Shown here piece by piece: positions 54,056 through 63,259 of a stretch of 64,000 nucleotides of DNA (position 1 is its first letter; each line of letters begins with the position of its first letter). The notes beneath the pieces are model-generated. The model saw only the letters and a program-made list of their open reading frames with translations. It ran no database searches and was not told where the DNA came from. A program made the position numbers and the translations under genes. Origin of the DNA: Roseomonas sp. OT10 (GTDB lineage Bacteria; Pseudomonadota; Alphaproteobacteria; Acetobacterales; Acetobacteraceae); NCBI RefSeq assembly GCF_020991085.1, contig NZ_CP087719.1, positions 3,182,001 through 3,246,000 on the forward strand, read 5' to 3'.

Positions 54056-57000
54056 CGGGCGTAGAGCATGGCCCGCAGCTCGTTCCAGTCGGCCGCCTTG
54101 TCGTAGCGGAGCAGGCCGCCGATGCGGAAGTTCGGCGTCACGGCATACTCCGCATCGGCCCGCAGCCCGCCGACGAAGCCGGTCTGCGTCTGCCCGGCAT
54201 AGTAGGCGGAGACGGTCGGGTCCGCTGCCGCCGCGGCGACGGCCTGCGCCTGCATCGACGGGTTGTTGGGGAAGAGCGGCGATCGGTCCTCCTTGAAATA
54301 GGCGATGCCGACCTGGGCCCCGAGGCGATAGGCTAGGTTGCCGGCGCGCCCGCGGTAGTCGATCGGGATATTGGCGGCGGCATAGGTCTGCGGGCTGAAA
54401 TAGCCGCCCTGGCCCAGGGTGAAGAAGCGCAGGTTCTTGTCGTAGCCGAGATAGACGAGGTCGAGGCCCGTGGTCAGCTCGGCATCCGGCTGCCGGAACA
54501 GCGGCGTGGCGAAGCCTGCCCCGCCCTCGAAGCGCGTGTTGTCGGCCACCCCCTGCCCTTCCAGGGTGGAGTAGCCGCCGCCCACATAGAAGTTCGTCCG
54601 GCCGGAGGTGAACTCCACCTGGCCACGGCCGGTGTTGCGGACCACGCCGCCCCAGATCAGGCCGGTGGAGGGATCGCGTGACCCGGCCCAGGAGAGCAGG
54701 CTGTCCGTCATCGCCCGCCGCTCGCCGGTGATCCGCAGCCTGGCATTGGCGCCCAGCGGCGGCGAGATCTCGACGCCGCCCAGGATGTTCTCCTGCCGGA
54801 AGCCCAGCGGCGTCGTGCCGATATCCGCCGAGAACCAGCCGCGCTGATAGGCCAGCCCCAGCGCCACGCCGGAGGCGGTGGTGTCCTGCGAGCGGAACCG
54901 GTCGGCGGTCGTGGTCAGGATGTTGACGCCGGGTCCGGGCAGGCTGAGCGGGTTGGTGCCGAAGGCCCGCAGCGCGGCGGTGTTGCTGCCGAGCTGCCCG
55001 GAATCGATGGTCACCGCCTGCGCCCGCAGCGTCAGGCGCCCGCCGACGCCCGGCAGCACTGCCGAGCCCTCCGCCGTGCCGCTGAACTCGCGCAGCCGGT
55101 CGGTGCCGGCGGTGCCGGAACGCACGCGCGTCCCCAGATTGCCCAGCACGTAGGGCGCGGCCTCGCTGCGGACGTCCGCCAGCTCGCGGTTGATGTCGGC
55201 CAGCATCGTGTCGGCCGGCGCGCCGGTGGATACGGGGGTCAGCGGCGTGCCGCCGCCGGCCAGGGCGACACGGCGGAAGGGGTTCTGCGACACCGGCCCG
55301 GGACCGGCCGCGATGGGGGGGCTGGCCGCCTCCTCCTGCGCCGCGGCGCCGAGCTGGGCCCGGCGCTGCTCCGCCGCCCGCTCCAGCGCCGCCCGGGCGC
55401 GCAGCAGATCGCCGGAGGCACGGGCGTAGCGCGCCTCCAGCACGGCGATGCGCGGATCGTTCGGCGCGATGGCCCGGCCCTCGGCCAGCAGGCTCTCGAC
55501 CCGGCCCCACTGCCGCTGGGCGATCGCGGCATCGGCCACGGCCAGCCGGGCATCGAGGTTGCGCGGCTCGCGTTGCAGCACCGCCTCGGCGATGCGCTGC
55601 GCCTCGCGCGGGTCGCGCGCGCCCTGGTAGAGGCGCGCCAGGGCCAGGTTCGCCGCCGGGTCCTGCGGGTTGGCGCGCAGCGCCGGCAGCAGCCGGTCGT
55701 AGCCGGCGGCCTGGTCCCCGGCCTCGTTGGCCTCGTCGGAGGCGCGGATCGCCAGCCCGGTCTGGAGCCCGGCGACCTGCCGCCGGTCCTCCGCGCTCAG
55801 CCGCGGATCGGCCTGGACGGAACGGATGACCTCCGTCGCCTCCGCCTGCTGCCCGGCATCGAGCAGCGCCCCGGCCAGGGCGATCCGGCCGGCCGGCGGC
55901 GCGCCGCGGTTCACCGCCAGAGCCACCCTCGCCGCCTCGGCCGCGCCGCGCGCATCGCCGATGCCGTTGAAGGCGCGCACCACGGCGGCCGGCACGGCGC
56001 CGGTCGGGTCGGGCCGCGCGGCGATCTCCAGCAGGCGCCGCCGGGTCTCCTCCGGCCGGCCGAAGCGGGCTGGCTCGACGGCCAGGGCGACCTCGCGCTC
56101 CACCCGCGTGGCGCGCAGCAGCCGGTTGGCATCGGCCGAGCGCAGCCGGTCCGGGATGCGCTCGAGCAGGGTGGCGGCCTCCGCCGAGCGGCCTTCCTCC
56201 TGCGCGAAGAGCGCGGCGGCGTAGAGGCTGTCCGCATCGCTGCGGGAGCTGGCCAGCTCGTCCATCAGCGCCCGCCCCTCGGCGCCGCGCCCCTGGCGGG
56301 CCAGGATGCGGGCCAGGTCCAGCCGGACCCAGGGGTTCGCGGGATTGGCGGCGAGCGCACCGCGCAGCAGCGCGGCCGCGGCCTCGGGGTCGGTGCTGCG
56401 CTGCGCCTCGTTGCGCAGCTGCTCCGCCCGGCTGGCGGCGGCGGCATTGGCGAAGACGCTGCCGCGACGCGCGGCCAGCTCCTCCGCCTCGGCGATCCGG
56501 CCCTGGGCCTGGAGCGCGTCGTAGAGGCCGGAGAGCGCCCCCGGCAGGTCCGGCCGGCGCGACAGCGCCGCACGGTAGCGCTGCTCCGCCCCGGCGGGGT
56601 CGCCACGGCGCAGGGCGATGTCGCCCAGCAGCACCTCCGCATCCGCCCGCTCGCCGGTATTGCCGCGGGCGATCCGCTGCAGGGTCTGCTCCGCCTGGTC
56701 CACCTGCCCGCGGGAGAGCTGGTTGCGGGCGACGTTCACCTCGCCCGTGAAGCTCGCCCCCTCCAGCGCGCGCCCCCATTTCTGCCGACCCTGCTGCGGG
56801 TCGGCGGCGATGGCGCGGGCGAGGAGCTGCCGGGCATCGGCATTGCGGCCCTGGCGCAGCCGCACGAGGCCGAGGCCGCCCAGCGCGTCGCCATCCTCCG
56901 GCACGCGCGCCAGGACCGCCTCGAAGGCCTGCTGCGCCGCGGCGGTGCGGTTGGCGTTCAGCGCCTCGAAGCCCTGCTGGCGCAACGCGCCCAGCTCGTC

Positions 57001-57852
57001 CTGCGGCGTGCGCGAGGGGTTCCGCGCCTCCGCCAGCCGTTGCTGCACCTGCTGGTCGTTGGGGAAGCGCTGCAGATAGGCTTCGAGGTCCGGTACGACC
57101 GACGGGCTGGCGCCACGCCAGAGCAGCGCGTCGCGCCAGGCGTTGCCGGCAGCCTGCGCCATCTCCGGGGTCTGCGCGAGCTGGCGCAGGCGGCGGATGC
57201 CCTCGTCCCGCGATGGCTCCCGCCAGGTCAGCATCTGCGCGTAGGAGAGCTGCAGCCGGCGGTCGCCCGGGTTGCGGTCGGCGAGGCGGCCCAGCGCGAT
57301 GCGGGCCTCCTGGTAGCCATCCGGGGTGGCGGCCAGGGCGAGGTAGTACTCCGTCGCGAAGGCATCGGGCGGCGTGCTGCCCTGGAACAGCGTGCGATAG
57401 CGCGCCACCGCGGCCGCCGCCTGGCCGGACTGCGCCAGCCGGCGCGCCTCGGCCAGCTGGCCCTGGTCCACGGAGGCGCCGCGCACCGAAAGCTCGGTCC
57501 GGCCCAGGCGCGGATCGTTGGGTGCCACCTGGCGCAGCCGGCCCAGGGCGCGCTCGGCGGCGGCCCGGTTGCCCTGCTCGGCCTGGGCCGCGGCCAGTCC
57601 GGCCAGGGCCTCGACATTGTCCGGGTCGGAGGCCAGGACGCGTTCCAGCACCCGCACCACCTGGTCGAGGCGGTTCTGCGAACGCCAGAAATTCGCCTGG
57701 TCGAGCAGGACCTGGACGCCCCGATCCTGCGCCAGCGCTGCCGGCGCCAGGGCCGGCGCGACGAGGAGGGCCAGGGCGAGGCTGGCCGGGGGGGCGAGGC
57801 GGCGGGCCACGGGACGGCGCCGGGCGCCCGGCCGGGAGGGGCGGCCGCTCAT
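54040..57852 (-). CDS. bcsC: Cellulose synthase outer-membrane subunit BcsC
   Basis: Exports cellulose across the periplasm and outer membrane. It has 1270 residues: a signal peptide (about 1-41, LALALLVAPALAPAALAQ), a long TPR superhelix (about 45-850; for example VLERVLASDPDNVEALAGLA, then AAAQAEQGNRAAAERALG), and a C-terminal BcsC beta barrel (about 930-1270) ending in the aromatic residue of YRFE. The length is near the 1157-1300 range of the family. Its ATG overlaps the bcsAB stop (ATGA). It is the last gene of the operon seen here, and no bcsZ or bcsD follows. Confidence 0.95.
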   Translation of the reverse strand: MSGRPSRPGARRRPVARRLAPPASLALALLVAPALAPAALAQDRGVQVLLDQANFWRSQNRLDQVVRVLERVLASDPDNVEALAGLAAAQAEQGNRAAAERALGRLRQVAPNDPRLGRTELSVRGASVDQGQLAEARRLAQSGQAAAAVARYRTLFQGSTPPDAFATEYYLALAATPDGYQEARIALGRLADRNPGDRRLQLSYAQMLTWREPSRDEGIRRLRQLAQTPEMAQAAGNAWRDALLWRGASPSVVPDLEAYLQRFPNDQQVQQRLAEARNPSRTPQDELGALRQQGFEALNANRTAAAQQAFEAVLARVPEDGDALGGLGLVRLRQGRNADARQLLARAIAADPQQGRQKWGRALEGASFTGEVNVARNQLSRGQVDQAEQTLQRIARGNTGERADAEVLLGDIALRRGDPAGAEQRYRAALSRRPDLPGALSGLYDALQAQGRIAEAEELAARRGSVFANAAAASRAEQLRNEAQRSTDPEAAAALLRGALAANPANPWVRLDLARILARQGRGAEGRALMDELASSRSDADSLYAAALFAQEEGRSAEAATLLERIPDRLRSADANRLLRATRVEREVALAVEPARFGRPEETRRRLLEIAARPDPTGAVPAAVVRAFNGIGDARGAAEAARVALAVNRGAPPAGRIALAGALLDAGQQAEATEVIRSVQADPRLSAEDRRQVAGLQTGLAIRASDEANEAGDQAAGYDRLLPALRANPQDPAANLALARLYQGARDPREAQRIAEAVLQREPRNLDARLAVADAAIAQRQWGRVESLLAEGRAIAPNDPRIAVLEARYARASGDLLRARAALERAAEQRRAQLGAAAQEEAASPPIAAGPGPVSQNPFRRVALAGGGTPLTPVSTGAPADTMLADINRELADVRSEAAPYVLGNLGTRVRSGTAGTDRLREFSGTAEGSAVLPGVGGRLTLRAQAVTIDSGQLGSNTAALRAFGTNPLSLPGPGVNILTTTADRFRSQDTTASGVALGLAYQRGWFSADIGTTPLGFRQENILGGVEISPPLGANARLRITGERRAMTDSLLSWAGSRDPSTGLIWGGVVRNTGRGQVEFTSGRTNFYVGGGYSTLEGQGVADNTRFEGGAGFATPLFRQPDAELTTGLDLVYLGYDKNLRFFTLGQGGYFSPQTYAAANIPIDYRGRAGNLAYRLGAQVGIAYFKEDRSPLFPNNPSMQAQAVAAAAADPTVSAYYAGQTQTGFVGGLRADAEYAVTPNFRIGGLLRYDKAADWNELRAMLYARYRFE

Positions 57853-60800
57853 TGCGTGCGCGCCCGCAGCCGGGCGGCGGACCGTCGCCGCAGCGACCAG
57901 TAGGCGGGAATCGCCAGCAGCACCGCCCCGCCGATCAGCAGCAGCAGCACCAGGTCGGGCCGGTCACCGAGATAGAGCTGCGGCCAGAGCCAGACGGGCA
58001 GCTCGCCGACCGAATAGGTCCTGCCCACCTGGAAGGAATCCACCCGCCCGCCCGAGAACCAGGCGAGATCGCCCTGGATGCGGGGCAGCTGCGCCGGATC
58101 GCGCAGGGCGGCGAGCATGCCTTCCATCCCCTCGGCCGTGGTGCCCGTCAGGATGACGACGGAGCGGCCCGGCTCCAGCGGGCTCTGCGTGGCCAGCAGC
58201 ATCCCCTGCCCGTCGGCGGTGTTGGACAGGGTGGCGCTGAGGCGGTCGCGCTCCCGCGCCGCGTTGCTGGACTGGAACAGGTTGCGGAAGTTCTCCATCG
58301 GGGTCGGCAGCGCCACCGTCAGGCGGTTGCCTTCCAGCGTCACCGGCGATTCCCGCAGCAGGTTCGCGACCCCGCCCAGCCGCGGCAGCGGCCCGACCAC
58401 CAGGAGGTCGTGGTTGGCCAGTTGCGGCAGCGCCCCCGGACGCGCCACGGTGATGTTCAGCGCGGGCAGGCCGAGATTGGCCGACAGCCGCCCCACCAGG
58501 GTCAGCGCCGCGGACAGCTCGATCGGGTTCGGCCGGTCCGGCAGCACCAGCGCCGTCTGCGACAGATCCGCATGGCGGCTGAAGGGAAAGCCGGAGCCCG
58601 CGAAGAAGGCGAGGTTCGGCAGCACGGCGTAGCGATGCGCGCGGGACAGGTTGATCGTGCTGTCCGGATCGACCGAGGCGCGGATGTCCCCCGGCACGGC
58701 CGTGCAGTCGCCGCGGTTCAGCGGCCGCATGTCGAAGCGAAGCTGCAGCTCGTTCTGGCCGAACAGCAGGTAGGGGGGCAGCCCCGCCGAGCCCTCGCCG
58801 CGGTCGGAGCCTTCCGGCAGGCCGAGGCGGCGGATGATCCAGTTCCAGGGCCAGGACGGATCGCCGGCACGCAGCGGCAGGGACTTCAGGTAGATGTCGT
58901 TCACGGAGACGTCGAGGCGCGACACGGACAGGTCCGCCACCGGCCCCGGCGGCGAGCGGTAGCGCAGCTGCACCGGCAGGGCGTGCTGCCGCCAGGTGTA
59001 GAGGTCCGGCGCCGTGCGGAAGGGCACGGCGATGTTGCCGGGCGCGAAGCCGAAGGACTGCAGCTCCGACGGGTCGACCAGCTCGCCGATGCGCACGGGC
59101 CGGTCGGAGGGGATCCAGCGCGGCGCGTCATAGGGCGCGCGCGCCGCGATCTGCGGCGGGGAGACGGTGACGGCCTGCCCCGATAGCCCGGCCCGCGAGA
59201 CGGCGAGGGCCTGGGCGGCCGCCACGATCTCGGCGCCCGTGCGGCCGGTCACCACCAGCAGCAGCCCCGCCGCGTCGTTGGGGTTCGGCACCAGCACCAG
59301 GGTCGGCCCGTCCACCCGCGGCAGGTTGAGGCGCGCCGCCTGATCGCCCGCGGGGGCGATGACCACGGCGTTCCCCTGCGCCGGCAGGCTGGCGGAGGTG
59401 GGGAAGCTGGCACCGCGGTAGTCCGCCTGCACCGCGAACCAGGAGGAGGCGACGACCGCCGCGCGCAGCACGTCATCCGTCGCCCCGTCCGGCACCACCA
59501 TGGGCAGCACCAGCGTGTCCCGCACCACGCGGGAATCGAAGAAGGGCTCCGGCAGCCGGGACAGGTCAGGCGCCAGCGGCAGGCGCTCGACCGTCAGGTG
59601 CAGGGTGGAGAGGTCGGAGACGGTCGCCCAGAGCAGGCCGGAGAGAGGGTCGTTGCACTCCACCGCGTACCGCCCGGTGAAGCGGAAGTTCAGGCGGTTG
59701 GTCTCGGCGAAGAAGGCCGGGTTGATCGGGAACTCCACCGGCCCGAAGTTCGGGCGCGCGCGGTCCGGGGTGATGGTGCCCACGAACTGCTCGTTCAGCG
59801 TCACCGCGATCTGCGACAGTTCCGGGATCAGCGCCGGGGAGCTGGCACCCTGCAGCACCAGCCGTGCCTCGGTCGCCACCTCGTCCGCGCGCAGGCCGAA
59901 CAGCACGCCCTGCAGATCGGTCAGCCCGCGCAGCTGCATCGGGCTGCGCAGGCCGAGCTGGCGCAGGGTCCGGCTGACCTGCCGTGCGGTCGGGCTGGCC
60001 ACCCGGGTCGCGGCGGGCGCGGCCTCCGGCACCACCACCTCGGCAGGCGCCGGCGCCGCGGGCACGGGCTCCACGACCGGGGGCGGGGCGGGCGTGGCCG
60101 GGGCCGCGGCAGGCGGCGGCGTGGCCGGCGCCTGCCGCTGCGCCCCGCGCTGGGCCTGGGCCATGGCGGGCGACAGGGCGAGACCGAGGCCGAGCAGCAC
60201 CGCGGCGGCCCGCTGGGCCGAACGCGTCGGCGGACCCAGGCGCGGCGGCGGCGAGGCCGGCGGGCGGTTGCGGGCGGCGGCGCGGTTGCGGCGCAGGGAG
60301 ATCTGGCTGTCGCCGCGGAACAGGCCACGGATGGACACCATCACCTCCCACAGGGCGCGCATCGGGCGGTCGCGCCGGACCTTGTCCCATTCCACCCAGC
60401 TATCGGCCCGGCCGAGGACGACACGGGTGACGTTGCCCTCGTCGCGCACGTTCTGCGGCGCGAAGCGGACCTGCATCCGGCCCTCCCGCCAGCGCAGCAC
60501 CTGGGCCGGCAGGGCGATGCGCTCGTCGCCGATGGTCACCTCCAGCGCCACCAGCTCCCCGTCCTCGGCACCGGGGACCGCCGGGATCTCCAGCGCCGCG
60601 CCACCCAGGGAGAGGTCCAGCGTCCGCCCCTCGAAGCGCTGGCCGTCCGGCAGCACCACCGTCATGGGCAGGCGGGCGCCGACGCGGGCGCGCTCCCGCA
60701 CCTGCCGCCGCTCGCGTCCCACGGCGATGCCGGCCAGCACGACGAACAGGGAGAGGAAGATCCACAGCGTGTTGAGCGCATAGGCCTGGAAGGGCAGCGT

Positions 60801-62423
60801 GCCGGGGGTGGTCGTGAGCATGCCCCAGATCCCCACGGCCAGGCCGATCGCCTGCACCACCGCCAGGACCGCATTCGGCCCCACGGCGCGCATGTCGAAG
60901 AAGCCCTCGTCCAGCACGCCGCCCTTGTCGGTCACGTTGAACTTGCCCTTGCGCGGGTCGAGCAGGGTGGTCACCACCACGGGCAGCAGCCACAGCGACA
61001 GCACGGTCTCGTAGATCTCCGACCAGAAGGAATGGCGCACCGCGCCCTGCAGGCGGCTGTTCGTCGCCACCGCATGGACCACGTGCGGTCCCGCATAGGC
61101 GACGATGGCCAGCGGCGAGGCCGCGATCAGGTTCTGCCCGAAGAGCAGGAAGGCGAGCGGCGCGGTGAGGAAGACGAAGCGCGGCACGGGAAAGAGGAAG
61201 TGCCACATCGAGGAGACGTAGCAGAGCCGTTGCGCCAGGCTCAGCCCCGGCCCGAAGAGCGGGTTCTCCACGCGGAAGATCTGCACCATGCCGCGGCCCC
61301 AGCGCATGCGCTGGCCGATATGCGAGACGAGGCGGTCGGTGGCGAGGCCGGCGGCCAGCGGCAGGCGGATGAAGGCGGTGTGCCAGCCCAGCCGCTGCAT
61401 CTTGAGGGAGCAGTGGCAGTCCTCCGTCACCGTCTGGTGCGGCACGCCGCCGACCTGCTCCAGCGCCGTGCGCCGGATGACGGCGCAGGAGCCGCAGAAG
61501 AAGGCGGCGTTCCACAGGTCGTTGCCCGGCTGGATCAGCCCGTAGAACAGCAGCCCCTCATTGGGGATGCGCAGGCCGGAGGCGAGGTTCCGCTCGAACG
61601 GGTCGGGGCTGTAGAAGTGGTGCGGCGTCTGCAGCATGGCGATGCGCTCGTCGCGCAGCATCCAGCCCAGCGTCATCTGCGCGAAGGCGCGCACGGGGAC
61701 GTGGTCGCAGTCGAAGATCAGGATGAACTCGCCCTTGGTCTTGCCCAGGGCGTGGTTGATGTTGCCGGCCTTCGCGCCCTTGTTGTCCGGGCGGATCATG
61801 TAGCCGCAGCCGATCTCCTCGCAGAAGGCGCGGAAATCCTCGCGCCGCCCGTCGTCGAGGACCATGACGTTCAGCTTCTCGCGCGGCCAGTCCATCGCCA
61901 GCGCACCGAAGATGGATGGCTTCACCACCGAGAGCGGCTCGTTGTAGCTCGGGATGAAGACGTCGAGCGTCGGCCAGGCGTCCAGGTCCTCGGGCATGGG
62001 CACGGGCTTGCGCTGCAGCGGCCAGACCGATTGCAGGTAGGAGAGCAGCAGCGCCACCACCGCGTAGAGCTCGGCCAGCAGCAGCCCGGTGCCGAGGAAG
62101 GTCTGCCAGAAGCCGGTGACGTCCAGCGTGTCGGTCAGCCGCCAGTAGAGGTAGCGGAAGGAGATGAGCACCGAGAGCATCACCAGGATGACCGGCGCCA
62201 GACGGCCCTTCAGCCGCGAGACGATCAGGAACACCAGGAAGCCGGCCACGGCGAGCCAGGCCTGCTGCTCCGCCCCCAGCGGCGCGACGATGAAGGGGAT
62301 GCCCACCCAGAGCCCCAGCAGCACCAGGAGCCAGCGGCTGCGCGGCGCAGGCCCGGGCGTGCCGCGCAGGCCGCGCCCCGGGCGGCTTCCGCCCTGTCCG
62401 CCTGCCGTGGTCGTGGCGCTCAT
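57849..62423 (-). CDS. acsAB: Fused cellulose synthase BcsA-BcsB
   Basis: One 1524-residue polypeptide joining the catalytic BcsA and the periplasmic BcsB, as in Komagataeibacter AcsAB. The BcsA part has several transmembrane helices and the GT2 residues Asp190 (VLDDGRRED), DCD (238-240), TED (333-335) and QRMRW (371-375). It also has a C-terminal PilZ domain with an RxxxR segment near 570 and DLSLGG (603-608), implying c-di-GMP activation. Residues about 735-760 (LLGLGLALSPAMAQAQ) look like an internal signal peptide, then a Pro/Ala-rich linker and the BcsB domains (about 800-1490), closing with a membrane helix. Both neighbours overlap by 4 bases. Confidence 0.96.
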   Translation of the reverse strand: MSATTTAGGQGGSRPGRGLRGTPGPAPRSRWLLVLLGLWVGIPFIVAPLGAEQQAWLAVAGFLVFLIVSRLKGRLAPVILVMLSVLISFRYLYWRLTDTLDVTGFWQTFLGTGLLLAELYAVVALLLSYLQSVWPLQRKPVPMPEDLDAWPTLDVFIPSYNEPLSVVKPSIFGALAMDWPREKLNVMVLDDGRREDFRAFCEEIGCGYMIRPDNKGAKAGNINHALGKTKGEFILIFDCDHVPVRAFAQMTLGWMLRDERIAMLQTPHHFYSPDPFERNLASGLRIPNEGLLFYGLIQPGNDLWNAAFFCGSCAVIRRTALEQVGGVPHQTVTEDCHCSLKMQRLGWHTAFIRLPLAAGLATDRLVSHIGQRMRWGRGMVQIFRVENPLFGPGLSLAQRLCYVSSMWHFLFPVPRFVFLTAPLAFLLFGQNLIAASPLAIVAYAGPHVVHAVATNSRLQGAVRHSFWSEIYETVLSLWLLPVVVTTLLDPRKGKFNVTDKGGVLDEGFFDMRAVGPNAVLAVVQAIGLAVGIWGMLTTTPGTLPFQAYALNTLWIFLSLFVVLAGIAVGRERRQVRERARVGARLPMTVVLPDGQRFEGRTLDLSLGGAALEIPAVPGAEDGELVALEVTIGDERIALPAQVLRWREGRMQVRFAPQNVRDEGNVTRVVLGRADSWVEWDKVRRDRPMRALWEVMVSIRGLFRGDSQISLRRNRAAARNRPPASPPPRLGPPTRSAQRAAAVLLGLGLALSPAMAQAQRGAQRQAPATPPPAAAPATPAPPPVVEPVPAAPAPAEVVVPEAAPAATRVASPTARQVSRTLRQLGLRSPMQLRGLTDLQGVLFGLRADEVATEARLVLQGASSPALIPELSQIAVTLNEQFVGTITPDRARPNFGPVEFPINPAFFAETNRLNFRFTGRYAVECNDPLSGLLWATVSDLSTLHLTVERLPLAPDLSRLPEPFFDSRVVRDTLVLPMVVPDGATDDVLRAAVVASSWFAVQADYRGASFPTSASLPAQGNAVVIAPAGDQAARLNLPRVDGPTLVLVPNPNDAAGLLLVVTGRTGAEIVAAAQALAVSRAGLSGQAVTVSPPQIAARAPYDAPRWIPSDRPVRIGELVDPSELQSFGFAPGNIAVPFRTAPDLYTWRQHALPVQLRYRSPPGPVADLSVSRLDVSVNDIYLKSLPLRAGDPSWPWNWIIRRLGLPEGSDRGEGSAGLPPYLLFGQNELQLRFDMRPLNRGDCTAVPGDIRASVDPDSTINLSRAHRYAVLPNLAFFAGSGFPFSRHADLSQTALVLPDRPNPIELSAALTLVGRLSANLGLPALNITVARPGALPQLANHDLLVVGPLPRLGGVANLLRESPVTLEGNRLTVALPTPMENFRNLFQSSNAARERDRLSATLSNTADGQGMLLATQSPLEPGRSVVILTGTTAEGMEGMLAALRDPAQLPRIQGDLAWFSGGRVDSFQVGRTYSVGELPVWLWPQLYLGDRPDLVLLLLIGGAVLLAIPAYWSLRRRSAARLRARTQ

Positions 62424-63259
62424 CGGCTTCCCCAGGCGTAGGTCTGGCCCTGCTGCGGCGCGGCCAGGGTTTCGTTGATGGCGGCCGTGACCTCGCGCAG
62501 GTCGGCGGCCGCACGGGAATGGGGTGCGTGGTCCAGCACCAGGCGCTGGCAGGCCAGGGCCTCCGCCACCACCTCCTCCCGGCCGACGGCGCCCAGCAGG
62601 CGCCAGCCGACATGGCGGGCGACGGCCTCCGCGGCGCTGCGCGAGAGGTTGGAGTCGAGGTTGACCGCGTTCACCACGACCCGCAGGCGCTGGCCGGCGG
62701 CCGTCCCGGCGACGCCGCCGCCCAGGAACCGCCCGCTCTCGATCTCGGGCACCAGGGCGGCGCTCATCGGCTCCGCGGCCAGGACGCAGACGATCATGTC
62801 CGCGATCGGCGCCAGGGCGGCCAGCGCCTGGGAGGGGCCGGGCGGCATGTCGGCCACGATGGTCAGCGCCCCGTCCGCCAGCAGCGCCCGCACCGGGCCG
62901 GTCAGCAGCTGCGGCTGGCGCTCCAGCGCCACGTCCAGCCCCAGCGCGCCGGTCATGTCGGAGGCCCCGTAGGGCAGCAGCACCACGCCGGAGCCGGTAT
63001 GGCGCAGCGCCGGCCGCATGTCAGGCTGGCGCAGCAGGCTCCCCAGCCAGCCCTCCTGCTCGGCGATGGGGGCGCCGAAATGCAGGCGGAGTGCGTTCTG
63101 CGGATCGCAGTCGATGGCCAGGATGCGCCGCCCCGTCTGGCTCAGGGCATAGGCGATGTTGGCCGCCAGGGTGGTCTTGCCGACGCCCCCCTTGGGCGAT
63201 GTGAAGCAGATCAGGGGCACCCGCCCGCTATCCCCGACCGGACCCGGTGGACGCGGCAC
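62420..63259 (-). CDS. bcsQ: Cellulose biosynthesis ParA/MinD-type ATPase BcsQ
   Basis: A 279-residue deviant Walker ATPase (YhjQ/BcsQ family), which in enterobacteria helps assemble and localise the cellulose synthase at the pole. Walker A is SPKGGVGKTT (21-30), Walker A' is IDCDPQNALRLHFG, and IVADMPPGPS corresponds to Walker B. ATG 63259 lies 32 bases inside the upstream gene; a GTG at residue 14 (VPLICFTSPKGG) is an alternative start. The stop overlaps bcsAB by four bases. Confidence 0.9.
   Translation of the reverse strand: MPRPPGPVGDSGRVPLICFTSPKGGVGKTTLAANIAYALSQTGRRILAIDCDPQNALRLHFGAPIAEQEGWLGSLLRQPDMRPALRHTGSGVVLLPYGASDMTGALGLDVALERQPQLLTGPVRALLADGALTIVADMPPGPSQALAALAPIADMIVCVLAAEPMSAALVPEIESGRFLGGGVAGTAAGQRLRVVVNAVNLDSNLSRSAAEAVARHVGWRLLGAVGREEVVAEALACQRLVLDHAPHSRAAADLREVTAAINETLAAPQQGQTYAWGSR

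Noticed and set aside
62420-63259. ATPase at 62.4 kb as a chromosome-partition ParA
   Set aside because: It overlaps bcsAB, has the BcsQ-like layout and there is no parB or parS next to it.
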